This document shows, one piece after another, positions 1 to 7,455 of a stretch of DNA of 10,421 bases. This DNA comes from Geosiphon pyriformis (lineage: Eukaryota; Glomeromycota; Glomeromycetes; Archaeosporales; Geosiphonaceae), in the NCBI GenBank assembly GCA_016748015.1, contig JAAOMT010000392.1, positions 109,451 to 119,871 on the forward strand, in the 5' to 3' direction. Every line of letters begins with the position of its first letter. The stretch's first letter is position 1. The position numbers and the translations under genes were made by a program. The notes beneath the pieces were generated by a model, which was not told the origin of the DNA, did not search any database, and saw only the letters and a list, made by a program, of their open reading frames with translations.

Positions 1-1
1 A

Positions 2-397
2 ACTCAAAAAAATATTTATTAGATAAAAAAAACTGAATATATTGAATACACTTTCGAAATTGCTAGATATAACTATGAAGATAAAGTTAAAACTTACTAT
101 TAAATTATAAGTTACATATATTTAACCAAAAAAGCTCAAATTTAATAATTAAAACAAATGAACATTTAACTATGTAAAGAATATGTAATATCTTATAATA
201 ACCAATGATGTTTGAAATGTTATGTTTCTAGTATTTTTTTGCCTAGTAAAAATAATAAGCATGAAATCGAATTTGGAGAATTTAAATCTGAAAAAAAAAT
301 TACAACCACTTTAATCTACTTGATCAAAAATCAGCTTGTTATATAACTCAAGTACTTTGACAATAATAGCTAAGAGATTAAGCCAAAAAAAACTCAC
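2..397 (+). pseudogene. First element: spacer upstream of dUTPase, with decayed Cys cluster
   Basis: Read in the frame starting at base 2, this stretch is open except for stops at likely Gln positions, and runs straight into the dUTPase remnant. At 173-220 it encodes C-x2-Y-x3-Y-x4-C-x2-C. The second element has C-x2-C-x3-C-x4-C-x2-C with identical spacing at 8646-8693, so two Cys codons (182 and 194) appear to have become Tyr through TGT-to-TAT changes. Such spacing suggests metal binding, but I cannot name the fold. The last part (about 340-397) resembles the second element just before its dUTPase motif I, with a Tyr-x-Asp-Asn segment and a Pro-Glu pair before it. The start of the protein lies outside the window. 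Confidence 0.6.
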
Positions 398-439
398 AAA
401 ATTGATGCAGAATATGACTTATATTATTTAAGAAAAGAT

Positions 440-461
440 ATTTTGGTTCTTCAACCAAAAT
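440..461. repeat. Inverted repeat, 9-bp stem and 4-base loop
   Basis: ATTTTGGTT at 440-448 pairs with AACCAAAAT at 453-461 around CTTC. It lies within dUTPase-like codons between motifs I and II. Regulatory use is not suggested by anything nearby; it is recorded as structure only. A weaker hairpin (ACTATTA/TAATAGT, 499-516) lies just downstream. Confidence 0.55.
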
Positions 462-657
462 TTTTAATAAAAATCAATCTTAAAATTGCTTTTAAAATAC
501 TATTAGAAGTAATAGTTTAAATTGCTTTTTGATTACTTCTGGCTAGCAAAAAAAATTAATATTAGAGAAAAAATTATAGATACAAGATACACTGAAAACA
601 TTACAATTATACTACAAAATAAAACAAAAAAGTTATTTAAGATAAAACATGCTAAAA

Positions 658-675
658 AAATTGCTTAAGCAATTT
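658..675. repeat. Perfect 18-bp palindrome
   Basis: AAATTGCTTAAGCAATTT equals its own reverse complement. It covers codons of dUTPase motif IV. The central T at 666 starts the TAA stop that replaces an expected CAA, so the palindrome was probably completed by a C-to-T change and is not a selected site. Confidence 0.7.
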
Positions 676-780
676 ATCTATTCTTAATTAACATTTCAAA
701 TTTACAATCAGTTAATCAAAAAAAACAATTAAACAAAAATGATAAAAGAACCTAAAGTTTTGGTTCAACTAGATAATTTA

Positions 781-1259
781 CAGTTTTAGTAAATATAACT
801 TTTAATATACAAAATAAATCTTACCAGATTTTTTGACTTCTACAATCAATTATCATTTTATCTTTTAGAGAACATTACAAAATTTACACTTGCCCAAAAC
901 TAATAATTATTCAACAAACTTTTGAATCAATTAAATAAATTTGTTTAAAAAATAAAATCTCAATTTTAAATATCTATATTTCTAAAGAAATAAAAAAATT
1001 TCGAATAATATTTTATAATCCTAATAACGACTCTATTATTTTATTAAATAAATTAGAAATTAGAATCATACATAATAATATCTTCCAGAATAAAACTTTT
1101 TAAAATGTTTTAAATTTCATTGAAATTGTAAAACATATACTCTTTTTAAACTCCAATATTATTTCAAACATTAAAAACTACTATCTAATTAAAAAAAAGC
1201 TTTTTTTTATCAAATTGGGTCCCTTAAAACTCTAACAGCAAAAATAATTAAAACAGTTA
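781..1259 (+). pseudogene. First element: dUTPase-to-RT spacer
   Basis: The frame starting at multiples of three continues from dUTPase motif V at about 771 to 1496 with few stops (for example at 834, 936 and 1107), all possible former Gln or Trp codons. The product is Ile/Lys/Asn-rich. It occupies the place of the second element's spacer at 9159-9605. Similar regions between protease and RT in other Ty3-like elements are predicted to be beta-rich; that is inference here. The end of the segment, a stretch with repeated Gln and Leu near 1225-1270, passes directly into the RT. No catalytic motif was recognised. Confidence 0.6.
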
Positions 1260-2120
1260 ATTGTTAAATATGCTGATATATTGACCAAAGATAACAACAA
1301 TCTTGAAAAAACCAATATTATACAACATAAAATTTACACAAAAAATGCTTTATTAAAATACCAACAAGCTTACCAAGTTTTACTTACAAGCCACCAATTT
1401 ATTAAACAAAAAGTAGAAAAAATACTCAACAATAGTCTTATTCAACTATTAAAAAGTCTCTGGATCTTACCAGTAGTTCTGGTCAAAAAAAAATAGGAAA
1501 ATTTGATTTTGTGTTAACTATTGCCAACTTAATAATATTATAATTAAAAATATTTACCTATTACCAAGAATTTGTTAGATGCTTTAGAAAAAGCGAAATA
1601 CTTCTTAATTTTAGATTTGGAAAGTGAATACTAACAAGTCAAAACAATATTTACTACACAATAAGAGAATTATGAATTTAATATAATGTTTTTAAACTTT
1701 GTAATATATTAGCAATATTTCAATAACTTATAAATATTGTTTACAAAAAACTTTTATGGCAATCAGTAGTTGTTTATTTTGATAATACTAATATTTATTT
1801 TTCAATATTTGAAGCTTATTTAATCTATTTGCAAGAAGTTTTTCAATAATTACAAAAATTAAAATTAAAATTAAACTTTAAAAAATATTACTTTAGAAAA
1901 ACAAGTTTAATTTTTCTTGAATATATTGTAAGCAAAAATGGAGTTCAACTTAATTCAAAAACAATTAATGTTATTAAAAACTTCTAAATTTTTCAAAATA
2001 CTACAAAATTAAAAGAATTTATTAGATTAGCTTTCTACTATTGAAAATTTATTAAAAAATTCTCAAAAATTACCAAACTTTTTAATTATCTGACCAACAA
2101 ATATGTTAAATATCAATAAA
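1260..2120 (+). pseudogene. First element: reverse transcriptase, inactivated
   Basis: An RNA- and DNA-dependent DNA polymerase domain of Ty3/gypsy type. The N-terminal finger region (about 1300-1496) ends with the conserved PVVLVKKK stretch. After a frame change at the A9 run 1485-1493 comes FCVNY (about 1507-1521). After another near 1570 comes motif A, LDLES, at 1611-1625, which keeps its first catalytic Asp (1614-1616) but has a stop at 1632 where Trp is expected. After a third change near 1700, motif C at 1775-1786 reads YFDN instead of YxDD, so the second catalytic Asp codon is AAT. The thumb and connection follow, with FYY-stop-KFI at about 2030-2050 (Arg to TGA). A 71-codon open stretch at 1281-1496 is only a fragment of this domain, and its TTG is not a real start. 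Confidence 0.95.
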
Positions 2121-2600
2121 CTCCAGTTTAACAAAAAGTATTTAACACTTTCAAAAAAAGACGTATAACTGCTTCAATTTTTGTCTATTCTAACTTCAAA
2201 AAAAGATTTCAATTAGCCACTAATGCTTCATATATAGCTTTTAGTGTCATCTTATTACAAATAAGTGATAGTGACAAAGAGCAAATAATTACATATGCCA
2301 GTAAAATACTTAAGTCAACAAAACTCAAATATAGCTTAACTAAATTAAAAGCAACAGTTATTATTTAGACTTTTAAATACTTTTAACAATACTTCTACAA
2401 TAAAAAAAAATTTGACATCAAAACTAACAATATTAGTCTTAAATAGCTTAACAAATAGAATTTTAAGCTTAGTGTAAATCAATCTTAATGGACTAATTTT
2501 CTAGCCAATTACAAATATATTGTTTATTACAAATCTAAAAAATTACATATAAATATAGATAGTCTTTTAAAAATAAGACAAAATTAGCATTAATACCAAC
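2121..2600 (+). pseudogene. First element: RNase H, three catalytic residues substituted
   Basis: RNase H degrades the RNA strand of the RNA:DNA hybrid during reverse transcription. The domain follows the RT connection in the same frame. The hallmark ATDAS is ATNAS at 2216-2230 (catalytic Asp codon 2222-2224 now AAT). The Glu of the EA(T/L) helix is Lys (AAA at 2348-2350), and the TD(N/H) Asp is Asn (AAC at 2426-2428). Trp codons near 2366 and 2444 have become TAG. The C-terminal N-x-D-x-L signature survives at about 2551-2570. Every listed loss is a G-to-A change on this strand. The identity is secure from the order of motifs and from the position between RT and integrase. Confidence 0.92.
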
Positions 2601-2680
2601 TTTATTACAATCTACTAACTTAACAACAAATAATTAACAGATAATGAAACCAGAAAATAACAACAACATTAAAAACTATT
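2601..2680 (+). pseudogene. First element: RNase H to integrase linker
   Basis: A short degraded segment with stops at likely Gln positions. The frame moves by one base between the RNase H (frame of 2222) and the integrase N-terminus (frame of 2680). No motif is visible. It corresponds to the usual tether between RNase H and the integrase zinc-binding region in Ty3-like polyproteins. Confidence 0.55.
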
Positions 2681-4025
2681 TGGAAACTATTACTCTACCA
2701 GAAAACTGGTTTTCAATTAAAAAACAATAATTATAATATCAAGTGAAACAATATTTTATTTATTACAACAAAATTTATTATCAAAATTATAGAAATTCAA
2801 CCAATTCACTCAGATTTATCTAAGAAAACAAAAAAGAAACTATTCTTTATAATATGTACATAGATCTATCTTCAGCACATTAAGGAAAAAATAGTACAAT
2901 TTAAAGAACATTAGAACATTATTTTTGGCTTTATATTTAAAAAACATTTAATAATATATAGAATCATATAATAGTTATCAAAAAAAGAAGAAACTTGTTT
3001 TACTAAACTTCTAAATTCAATTAAAATTGGACAACTTTTTGACAGAATAAAAATTAATTTAGTCAGATTATTACTTATTACTACTTAAAAAAATTGTTAT
3101 ATTGCAGTTATAGTAAATTTTTTTACCAAATAGTTTAAAATCAGAGCCATCCAAAAAGCAGGTACAAAATTAATAGCAAATTTCATCTATAAAAACATTA
3201 TTTGTAGACATAAATGTCTAATTAAACTTTTATTTAATTAAGAAACACATTTTATAAACAACTTGATACAAGAAATTTGTGAATAATTTAATGTTAAAAA
3301 ACCACTTTTATCATCTTATTATTCTTAAACAAATAAATTAATGAAACATTTCAACTAAACATTATGTAAATTATTAGCCAAAGTTTTAATTAATTTTGAA
3401 CAAAAATAAAATAACTTTATTTTATCAGTATTATTAGTATACAAAACACTAAAACTAGATACTATAAAACAAATATTATTTAATTTGACCTATAAAAAAA
3501 CAGTAATATTGTCAATTAATTTTACAGTAGAAAACTATTTAATACAATCAATCAATTAAGAAAACTTTTAAGAAACACTTTAATAAAAAGCCTATATCTT
3601 GCTTAGTACTTTAGAAGAAAAACAATAAATAGCAGTTATTCATATTAAACACTTTCAAGTCCAATAAAAAAACAACATAATAACAAATTGCTACTAGTCA
3701 CTAATGAATTTAAAGTTAGCAACAAAGTTTTTTTACACAAAATTAGGACTAAAAAACAATAGAGTAGAAAATTAAACATAAATAGAATGAATTATTTTAT
3801 ATTCATGAAATCTTAGACAATAAATTATACAAATTAAGACTAAATAACAAAGTATTAGCAAAAGTTATACATAGAAATTGATTGAAACACTATTATTCCA
3901 GAAACAATTCTAAATCATTAATTTTACAAATTAGTAAATATTCTCTTTTAATTAATTCCAAAGATGTTTCTTAAAATTTGGAACCAATAATTATAATAAA
4001 ACAATAACCAAATCTTAATATTTAA
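2680..4025 (+). pseudogene. First element: integrase, DDE triad destroyed
   Basis: Integrase inserts the cDNA into the host genome. The N-terminal HHCC region is at about 2850-2990: the first His is Tyr (TAC at 2857), the second His survives at 2878-2880, and the Cys pair is gone. The catalytic core runs from about 3029. Its three acidic positions are Asn (3056-3058), Asn (3236-3238, followed by a stop and Glu where Gln-Gly is expected) and Lys (3344-3346). The second and third are separated by 35 residues, exactly the D,D35E spacing of the family, which makes the assignment firm. The C-terminal part (about 3706-3975) changes frame near 3690 and near 3775 and includes a damaged GPY/F-like segment (Gly to Glu, Pro to Leu). 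The first stop there is at 3972-3974, but similar sequence seems to continue to the TAA at 4023-4025. No chromodomain was recognised. Confidence 0.94.
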
Positions 4026-4198
4026 TTTAATATTATTATAATATTTTTTTAATAATACACAAATGTAAAAACAAAAATAGTAAATAATTACAAAAAAAAC
4101 CCAAAACCAAAAATATATAAAATTTATATTCAAAATTATTTCTTATTTTTTTTTCAAATCTTTTCAAATTTTATATTTAATTTATTTATTTTCATCAT
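4026..4198. other. AT-rich junction between the two elements
   Basis: Almost pure A/T with long T and A runs (for example the T9 at 4146-4154). This is where a 3' LTR of the first element and a 5' LTR of the second would be expected, but there is no room for two ordinary LTRs and I found no direct repeat, polypurine tract or tRNA-complementary primer site that I would defend. A reverse-strand open stretch at 3948-4133 is Phe/Tyr/Ile-rich low-complexity translation of poly-A and is not considered a gene. Confidence 0.5.
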
Positions 4199-4425
4199 GA
4201 TTATTTTCTGAAACATTCAAGAAATATCTCAAAAATTGATGTTAGCTTTGAAAACACTTCTTAATTTATTCATAATTATTAATAAAAGTCAAATTAATTA
4301 CATTCAAAAGAACCTATAACACCAGTAGTAAATAATTTCCAGAATTATCACTCTTATAAAAAAAACACAAGAAGTTATTTTGAAATTCAATTATCAAAAC
4401 TTCTAAAGCAAACTTTAAAAAAAAA
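4199..4425 (+). pseudogene. Second element: putative Gag N-terminus, first frame segment
   Basis: A weakly supported stretch read in the frame of 4199, with stops only at possible Gln positions (for example around 4250-4295). It is Asn/Gln/Ser-rich, and then has a helical-looking run before the A9 tract at 4417-4425. There the frame must change by one base to reach the Cys/His segment that follows. No start codon is visible and I recognise no domain. It is included because its frame, stop pattern and position continue the better-supported Gag downstream. Confidence 0.4.
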
Positions 4426-4612
4426 CTTTTTATTTGCCCTTATTGACATTCTATCAAATGTCACAATTCAACAAAAGCTTCAACTGTGTCTTAATAAATA
4501 AAGCCATGCATATACTCTGTTACAGTTTAAGAATTTAATAGAAATTATAAAAAAAATAAATTAGCCAATCGTAAAATAGCACAACAATTTATAAAAAAAA
4601 TGATTTACAAAT

Positions 4613-4701
4613 AATAGCAAAGCACTACTGTATAATAGCAACAAGCACTATTTTATAATAGCAGCAAGCAGTATTGTGCAAAAGCAATAAGCACTATTTA
4701 G
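4613..4701. repeat. Short minisatellite, four imperfect units of 21-23 bp
   Basis: Units start at 4613, 4634, 4657 and 4680. A typical unit reads AATAGCA, then ACAAGCACTATTTTAT. The 23-bp spacing is not a multiple of three, so the units are not translated in the same phase within the presumed gag frame. The repeat is therefore a DNA-level duplication rather than a protein repeat. Confidence 0.75.
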
Positions 4702-4720
4702 AAATAACAGAAATAAAATA

Positions 4721-4741
4721 TTACAAAACGTTATTTTGTAA
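4721..4741. repeat. Perfect inverted repeat, 8-bp stem and 5-base loop
   Basis: TTACAAAA at 4721-4728 pairs with TTTTGTAA at 4734-4741 around the loop CGTTA. It lies just after the minisatellite and before a TA dinucleotide run at 4751-4762. No run of T follows on the + strand, so a terminator role is not supported. A chance palindrome in AT-rich DNA is possible. Confidence 0.6.
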
Positions 4742-4750
4742 AACAATAAT

Positions 4751-4762
4751 TATATATATATA
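4751..4762. repeat. TA dinucleotide run
   Basis: Six TA units within the presumed gag reading path. It resembles a TATA box by composition only; there is no supporting promoter context. Confidence 0.6.
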
Positions 4763-5021
4763 CAATAGTTTTAATGATGAAAAATCTAACAGCTTCAACT
4801 AAAAGCAACAAATATCTAAATAAAATCTTATTCAAAAAGAATTAATAAAAAAATAATAATAAATTGAATTAACATCACAATTGTGAGATTAACAATAGAA
4901 TTTACATACCCTTTCTAGCAAATGAAACTATCATTTCATCTTTGAACCCTTTGGAAGAATAATCCCTGATTAAGATTATTCATGTGGTTACTAATTAAAA
5001 TTGAAAAAGCCTTATTATATA

Positions 5022-5332
5022 CTTAGAGAAATTGCAAAAAGGCCATTAATATTCTATGTTTCTAGATTAGAAAAACACATCAGACAATTGCAAGGATAGC
5101 TTCAGATTAGTCTCTGAAAAGGAGTACACAACATACAAAGACAACTAGAATTAAAGAGAATACTTACATTACAATATTAAGAGAAAACTTTTAGTACATT
5201 ATTATTAATATCCAATACATAAAATTGAGAAACTTATAAGAAACTGATTGCAATTAAAATGGAATATCAACAATTAAAATATACCAAAAAAAATCTCCTG
5301 TAACATTTGGTAAATCCTACAAGGAAAAAAAA
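5022..5332 (+). pseudogene. Second element: Gag helical segment
   Basis: Read in the frame of 5028, the sequence gives a plausible amphipathic, Leu/Gln/Lys-rich helical region (REIAKRPLIFYVSRLEKHIR at its start). Stops at likely Gln or Trp positions occur around 5097, 5118, 5178, 5220 and 5226. It ends in a Lys-rich stretch at the A8 tract 5325-5332, where a one-base shift is needed to enter the next open segment. No domain was recognised. It might contribute to Gag multimerisation, but that is a guess from composition only. Confidence 0.5.
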
Positions 5333-5729
5333 TCAAAAAAAGAAAATAATAATTAGCAATAATTCATTGCTAAAAAAGAAGAAACAAAAGTGGTGACAAA
5401 AACCCCTATTCTTACTGTTCTTGAATTCTGCCATGTTATTTACACACAAAATCAAAGTGATCTTGGATTACCAGAAGGGTGTTGTCCAGCAGAATCTGCT
5501 CTCACTTATTATATCAATGCCAGAATAAATTACCACATAGAAAAGAAAGAAGAACCACACAACACAAAACTTGAATTGTATAAAGAATTATCACAATATA
5601 CTATAAAGGAAGTAGCAATAATAGCCATGACTATTGTCAAAATCTATTGCAAAATTAAGCAATATATCAACAAAAATTTTCTAATATCTACAAAAAACAC
5701 TAGAAAATGCGCCAACAAGCCAAAAAAAA
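5330..5729 (+). pseudogene. Second element: Gag segment, longest N-terminal open stretch
   Basis: In the frame of 5390 the sequence is open from about 5363 to the TAG at 5732-5734. Upstream codons 5354 and 5360 are TAG and TAA in a Gln/Asn run. The product has a Lys/Glu-rich lead, a Gly-Leu-Pro-x-Gly-Cys-Cys-Pro-Ala-Glu segment near 5464-5500, a helical part around ALTYYINARI, and a final basic tail. The GTG at 5390 is not a real start, because coding sequence continues upstream of it. At the A8 tract 5722-5729 the frame passes to the next segment, in which KPKKNLETNEK reads on naturally. I do not recognise the fold. It lies inside gag, well upstream of the capsid-like domain. Confidence 0.6.
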
Positions 5730-6397
5730 TTTAGAAACTAATGAAAAAAGTAACCAGCAAAAACTAGGAACACCTGCTCAAACACCAAAGAAAACTGTCA
5801 TGCAATCATTGAAAAAACAACATATCTATTTACCAAAAAATAAATCATACTATTTTTCACCAGAAAATAAAATACAAATTTCATTAAGAGCTGCATTATT
5901 ATCAACATTAACTTCACAAATACCAAAAACTTTTAATTATACTGATAAACTTAAACAACATAATTGGGGAAATATACCAATAACAGAAGGATATTTATCA
6001 CATTTCAAAATGCCATTACTCCAGCCAAATTTTGGAGCAAAGTTTGAAAATTATAAAAAAGAGTCTGAATTGGAAACCAAAGAACCTATCAAAGAACCAA
6101 AAACAAAACCAGTCACCAAATCAAGCAATCAATCTAAAAACCAAGAGGAAAAACTAGATATAAGAAAAGCTACTTTTAGAGACACACAAGAAAATATCAT
6201 CATCACTCCTCTCAGACCAATAAATCTACCAGCAGAAAATGATGATGAAATAACCACATTATACATTGCACAATTAACAGATTTCTTAGGAGAAAAAAAA
6301 GAAACAGATGTGCACATGTGACTTAAAAAAACACAAAAAGCCATCCAAGCAAATAACTAGAATGATCAAAGAGCAATTCAAACATTACCTTTTTTTT
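5725..6397 (+). pseudogene. Second element: Gag linker leading into capsid
   Basis: The frame of 5707 is open to the TGA at 6319-6321 and continues past it (TGA at an expected Trp) to the T7 tract at 6391-6397. The protein is Lys/Gln/Pro/Thr-rich and looks disordered in its first 100 residues. Around 5930-6020 is a segment with WGNIPI and two aromatic clusters, followed by an acidic/basic charged linker (KEPIKEPKTKP) and then the start of the capsid-like domain. The reverse open stretch at 6129-6344 is its shadow. The shift at 6391-6397 restores LPFFLKEIANSWY, matching the expected course of a Gag capsid. Confidence 0.68.
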
Positions 6398-6760
6398 AAA
6401 AGAAATTGCTAACTCATGGTATTAAAGTTTGGAAACAAAACCCACAAGTTTTGCCCAATTCAAAGACATGCTCTTGAAGTATTTAGCAATCCAAATGCTG
6501 TAATTCAATTACAAAACAAATTCAATACTATCAAGCAAGGAACAGGTAAAACTGTTACCCAATATCTTGCTTGATTTAATTGAATTTGTCATTAGATTAA
6601 AGCAATTAAACAAGAATACTATACCAATCTTCAGGTTTTAAATCAATTTATTAGAAGATTAAAAAGCAACATTTTAAGAAGAATATGCCCTGCCCACCTT
6701 AATTCATTACTAGAAGCCATTATGCTTGCCAGAGTCCTTAAATTGGCTAAGAAAAAAGCT
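6211..6760 (+). pseudogene. Second element: capsid-like Retrotrans_gag domain
   Basis: Gag capsid domains assemble the intracellular particle in which reverse transcription occurs. Over three frames (to 6397, then to about 6482, then onward) the sequence follows the Retrotrans_gag pattern. It has DFLGEKKETDVHM, then a Trp position (TGA at 6319), ANN plus a Trp position (TAG at 6358), and LPFFLKEIANSWY. Then come an FAQFKDMLLK segment, QLQNKFNTIKQGTGKTVTQY at about 6509-6568, a LNQFIRRLK helix near 6640 and LLEAIMLARVL near 6709-6740. The small-x-W, Q-x3-G-x3-V-x2-Y and F-x2-G/R-L elements are typical. Stops at 6571 and 6580 are TGA at Trp or Arg positions. The frame changes lie in T tracts. 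Confidence 0.82.
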
Positions 6761-6770
6761 AATTATAGTT

Positions 6771-7216
6771 AAATGGTTAACATAATAATAGAAAAAAACA
6801 AGACAGAAATGTTAGGAAAAAGAGTAACACAATTAGGGGAGGAACTCTCTAAGAAAATAGAAAGTTATCTCATTTCGAATCCAAGAAAAAATAACACATA
6901 CCAAACATCTCAAAGACACAACCAGGAATTCAACAGCAGCCAAAATAATCACTTGTTATGTTAGGACTTCAGAACAGAAACACGCACCTGCCATTTTTGC
7001 AAATATATAGAACATTTGATCAGTCAATGTCGAACACAAATAATGCAAGAGCCATGTGAAAATAATTATTACATGCTCCCCAAATGCTCAAAAATTAATA
7101 CATACCAATACCATGTCAATACTCTACTACATACTAAAATTAAAGAACTTATTAGCAATAACCAGAGATTTCAAATCCAAACTGGCATCCAGAGTTTTGA
7201 AGCCAGCCAGTATTAG
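6771..7216 (+). pseudogene. Second element: Gag C-terminus, nucleocapsid with zinc knuckle
   Basis: Nucleocapsid binds the genomic RNA. The frame of 6773 carries a basic, coiled segment, then at 6989-7030 a CCHC zinc knuckle with exact C-x2-C-x4-H-x4-C spacing (Cys 6989, Cys 6998, His 7013, Cys 7028). The residue before His is Glu where knuckles usually have Gly, consistent with GGA-to-GAA. Two further Cys (about 7055 and 7085) lie downstream in a different spacing. The stop at 6962-6964 is TAG in the reading path (likely Gln or Trp). Open stretches starting at 6773 and 7016 are fragments of this one region; that at 7056 is a shadow. The frame changes near 7213-7216. Confidence 0.85.
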
Positions 7217-7455
7217 GTCAAAACATAATTATTACTAGAAATTCTAATTGTGTAGAACCTAATCAGCAAACAAATGCAAACTACCCAAATTACCCAAATT
7301 TCTAGCCAACTTATCTTAATATATTGGAAAACTTAAATCTCAGAAATATTAATGGTAATATATCTGGAACTGAAAATATCACCAATAGCCAGAACTTGAT
7401 CCAAACAATACCACCAGCCATTGTCACAGAAGATAGCAGCCTCGCAGCTATTTTT
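7216..7455 (+). pseudogene. Second element: Gag-protease spacer
   Basis: The frame of 7216 is open except for a TAG at about 7309-7311 (expected Gln). It encodes an Asn/Gln/Pro-rich, probably disordered spacer with repeated N-Y-P, and then a segment ending TEDSSLAAIF. At the T5 tract 7451-7455 a one-base shift joins it to the protease lead (SFELEKKEAMF). Such unstructured spacers between nucleocapsid and protease are common in Ty3-like polyproteins. Confidence 0.62.

Larger units (their letters stand above)
398..780 (+). pseudogene. First element: dUTPase-like domain remnant, motifs I to V
   Basis: dUTPases hydrolyse dUTP to dUMP and PPi, keeping uracil out of newly made DNA. All five family motifs can be traced. 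Motif I at 404-421 reads DAEYDL (family: xAGYDL, Gly now Glu). Motif II at 527-547 is damaged, with TGA at the Arg position of the family's RSSLA. Motif III at 573-596 reads IIDTRYTE and keeps its Asp. Motif IV at 657-677 reads KIA-stop-AIY, the stop at an expected Gln. Motif V at 756-773 reads SFGSTR (family: GFGSTG). The frame changes once, in the A8 run at 548-555. It lies between the Cys cluster and the RT, as in the second element. The assignment rests on motif order and spacing, not on a search. Confidence 0.77.
1..4025 (+). mobile_element. First element: decayed Ty3/gypsy-like pol, 5' end outside window
   Basis: One polyprotein remnant can be followed through changing frames from base 2 to about 4025: Cys cluster, dUTPase-like, spacer, RT, RNase H, integrase. 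The order RT-RNase H-integrase is that of Ty3/gypsy (Metaviridae) and not Ty1/copia, where integrase precedes RT. Stops are frequent and sit at expected Gln (TAA/TAG), Trp (TAA/TAG) or Arg (TGA) positions. Frame changes occur in both directions, for example in the A runs at 548-555 and 1485-1493. Gag and protease would lie upstream of the window. No LTR, primer-binding site or target-site duplication was found. It is a different subfamily from the element downstream: RT and linker proteins are clearly related but far from identical. Confidence 0.93.
4426..5021 (+). pseudogene. Second element: Gag segment with Cys/His cluster and Gln-rich tract
   Basis: In the frame of 4435 the sequence encodes CPY-stop-HSIKCH (Cys codons 4435 and 4459, His 4447 and 4462) and then a basic segment ending in AQQFIKKM near 4590-4602. 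A Gln-rich part crosses the minisatellite at 4613-4701. The frame then stays plausible to about 5016, where IIHVVTNQ-like and Trp-stop codons occur, and it changes by one base in TACTT near 5020-5024. The stops are nearly all TAA or TAG in Gln-rich context. The arrangement recalls Gag N-termini of Glomeromycotina Ty3 families from memory. Without a search it could also be unrelated low-complexity sequence. Confidence 0.5.

Noticed and set aside
3948-4133. Reverse-strand 61-codon open stretch
   Set aside because: Low-complexity Phe/Tyr/Ile product of A-rich DNA overlapping the integrase end; no motif or start context.
4613-4701. CRISPR-like array
   Set aside because: Units are contiguous and imperfect, without unique spacers, in eukaryotic transposon DNA.
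4982-5003. Possible LTR end plus primer-binding site (CA-TG-TGGTTACT...)
   Set aside because: TGGT is only four bases of tRNA complementarity, no matching LTR start was found, and a plausible gag frame runs through it.
5722-5729. Programmed -1 ribosomal frameshift at A8 between two gag segments
   Set aside because: It is one of eight similar shifts in a gene already broken by stops, and it lies inside gag and not at a gag-pol border. A lost base is simpler.
6129-6344. Reverse-strand open stretches at 6129-6344, 7936-8130 and 8511-8753
   Set aside because: They lie opposite Gag or Pol segments with recognisable motifs and have no features of their own.
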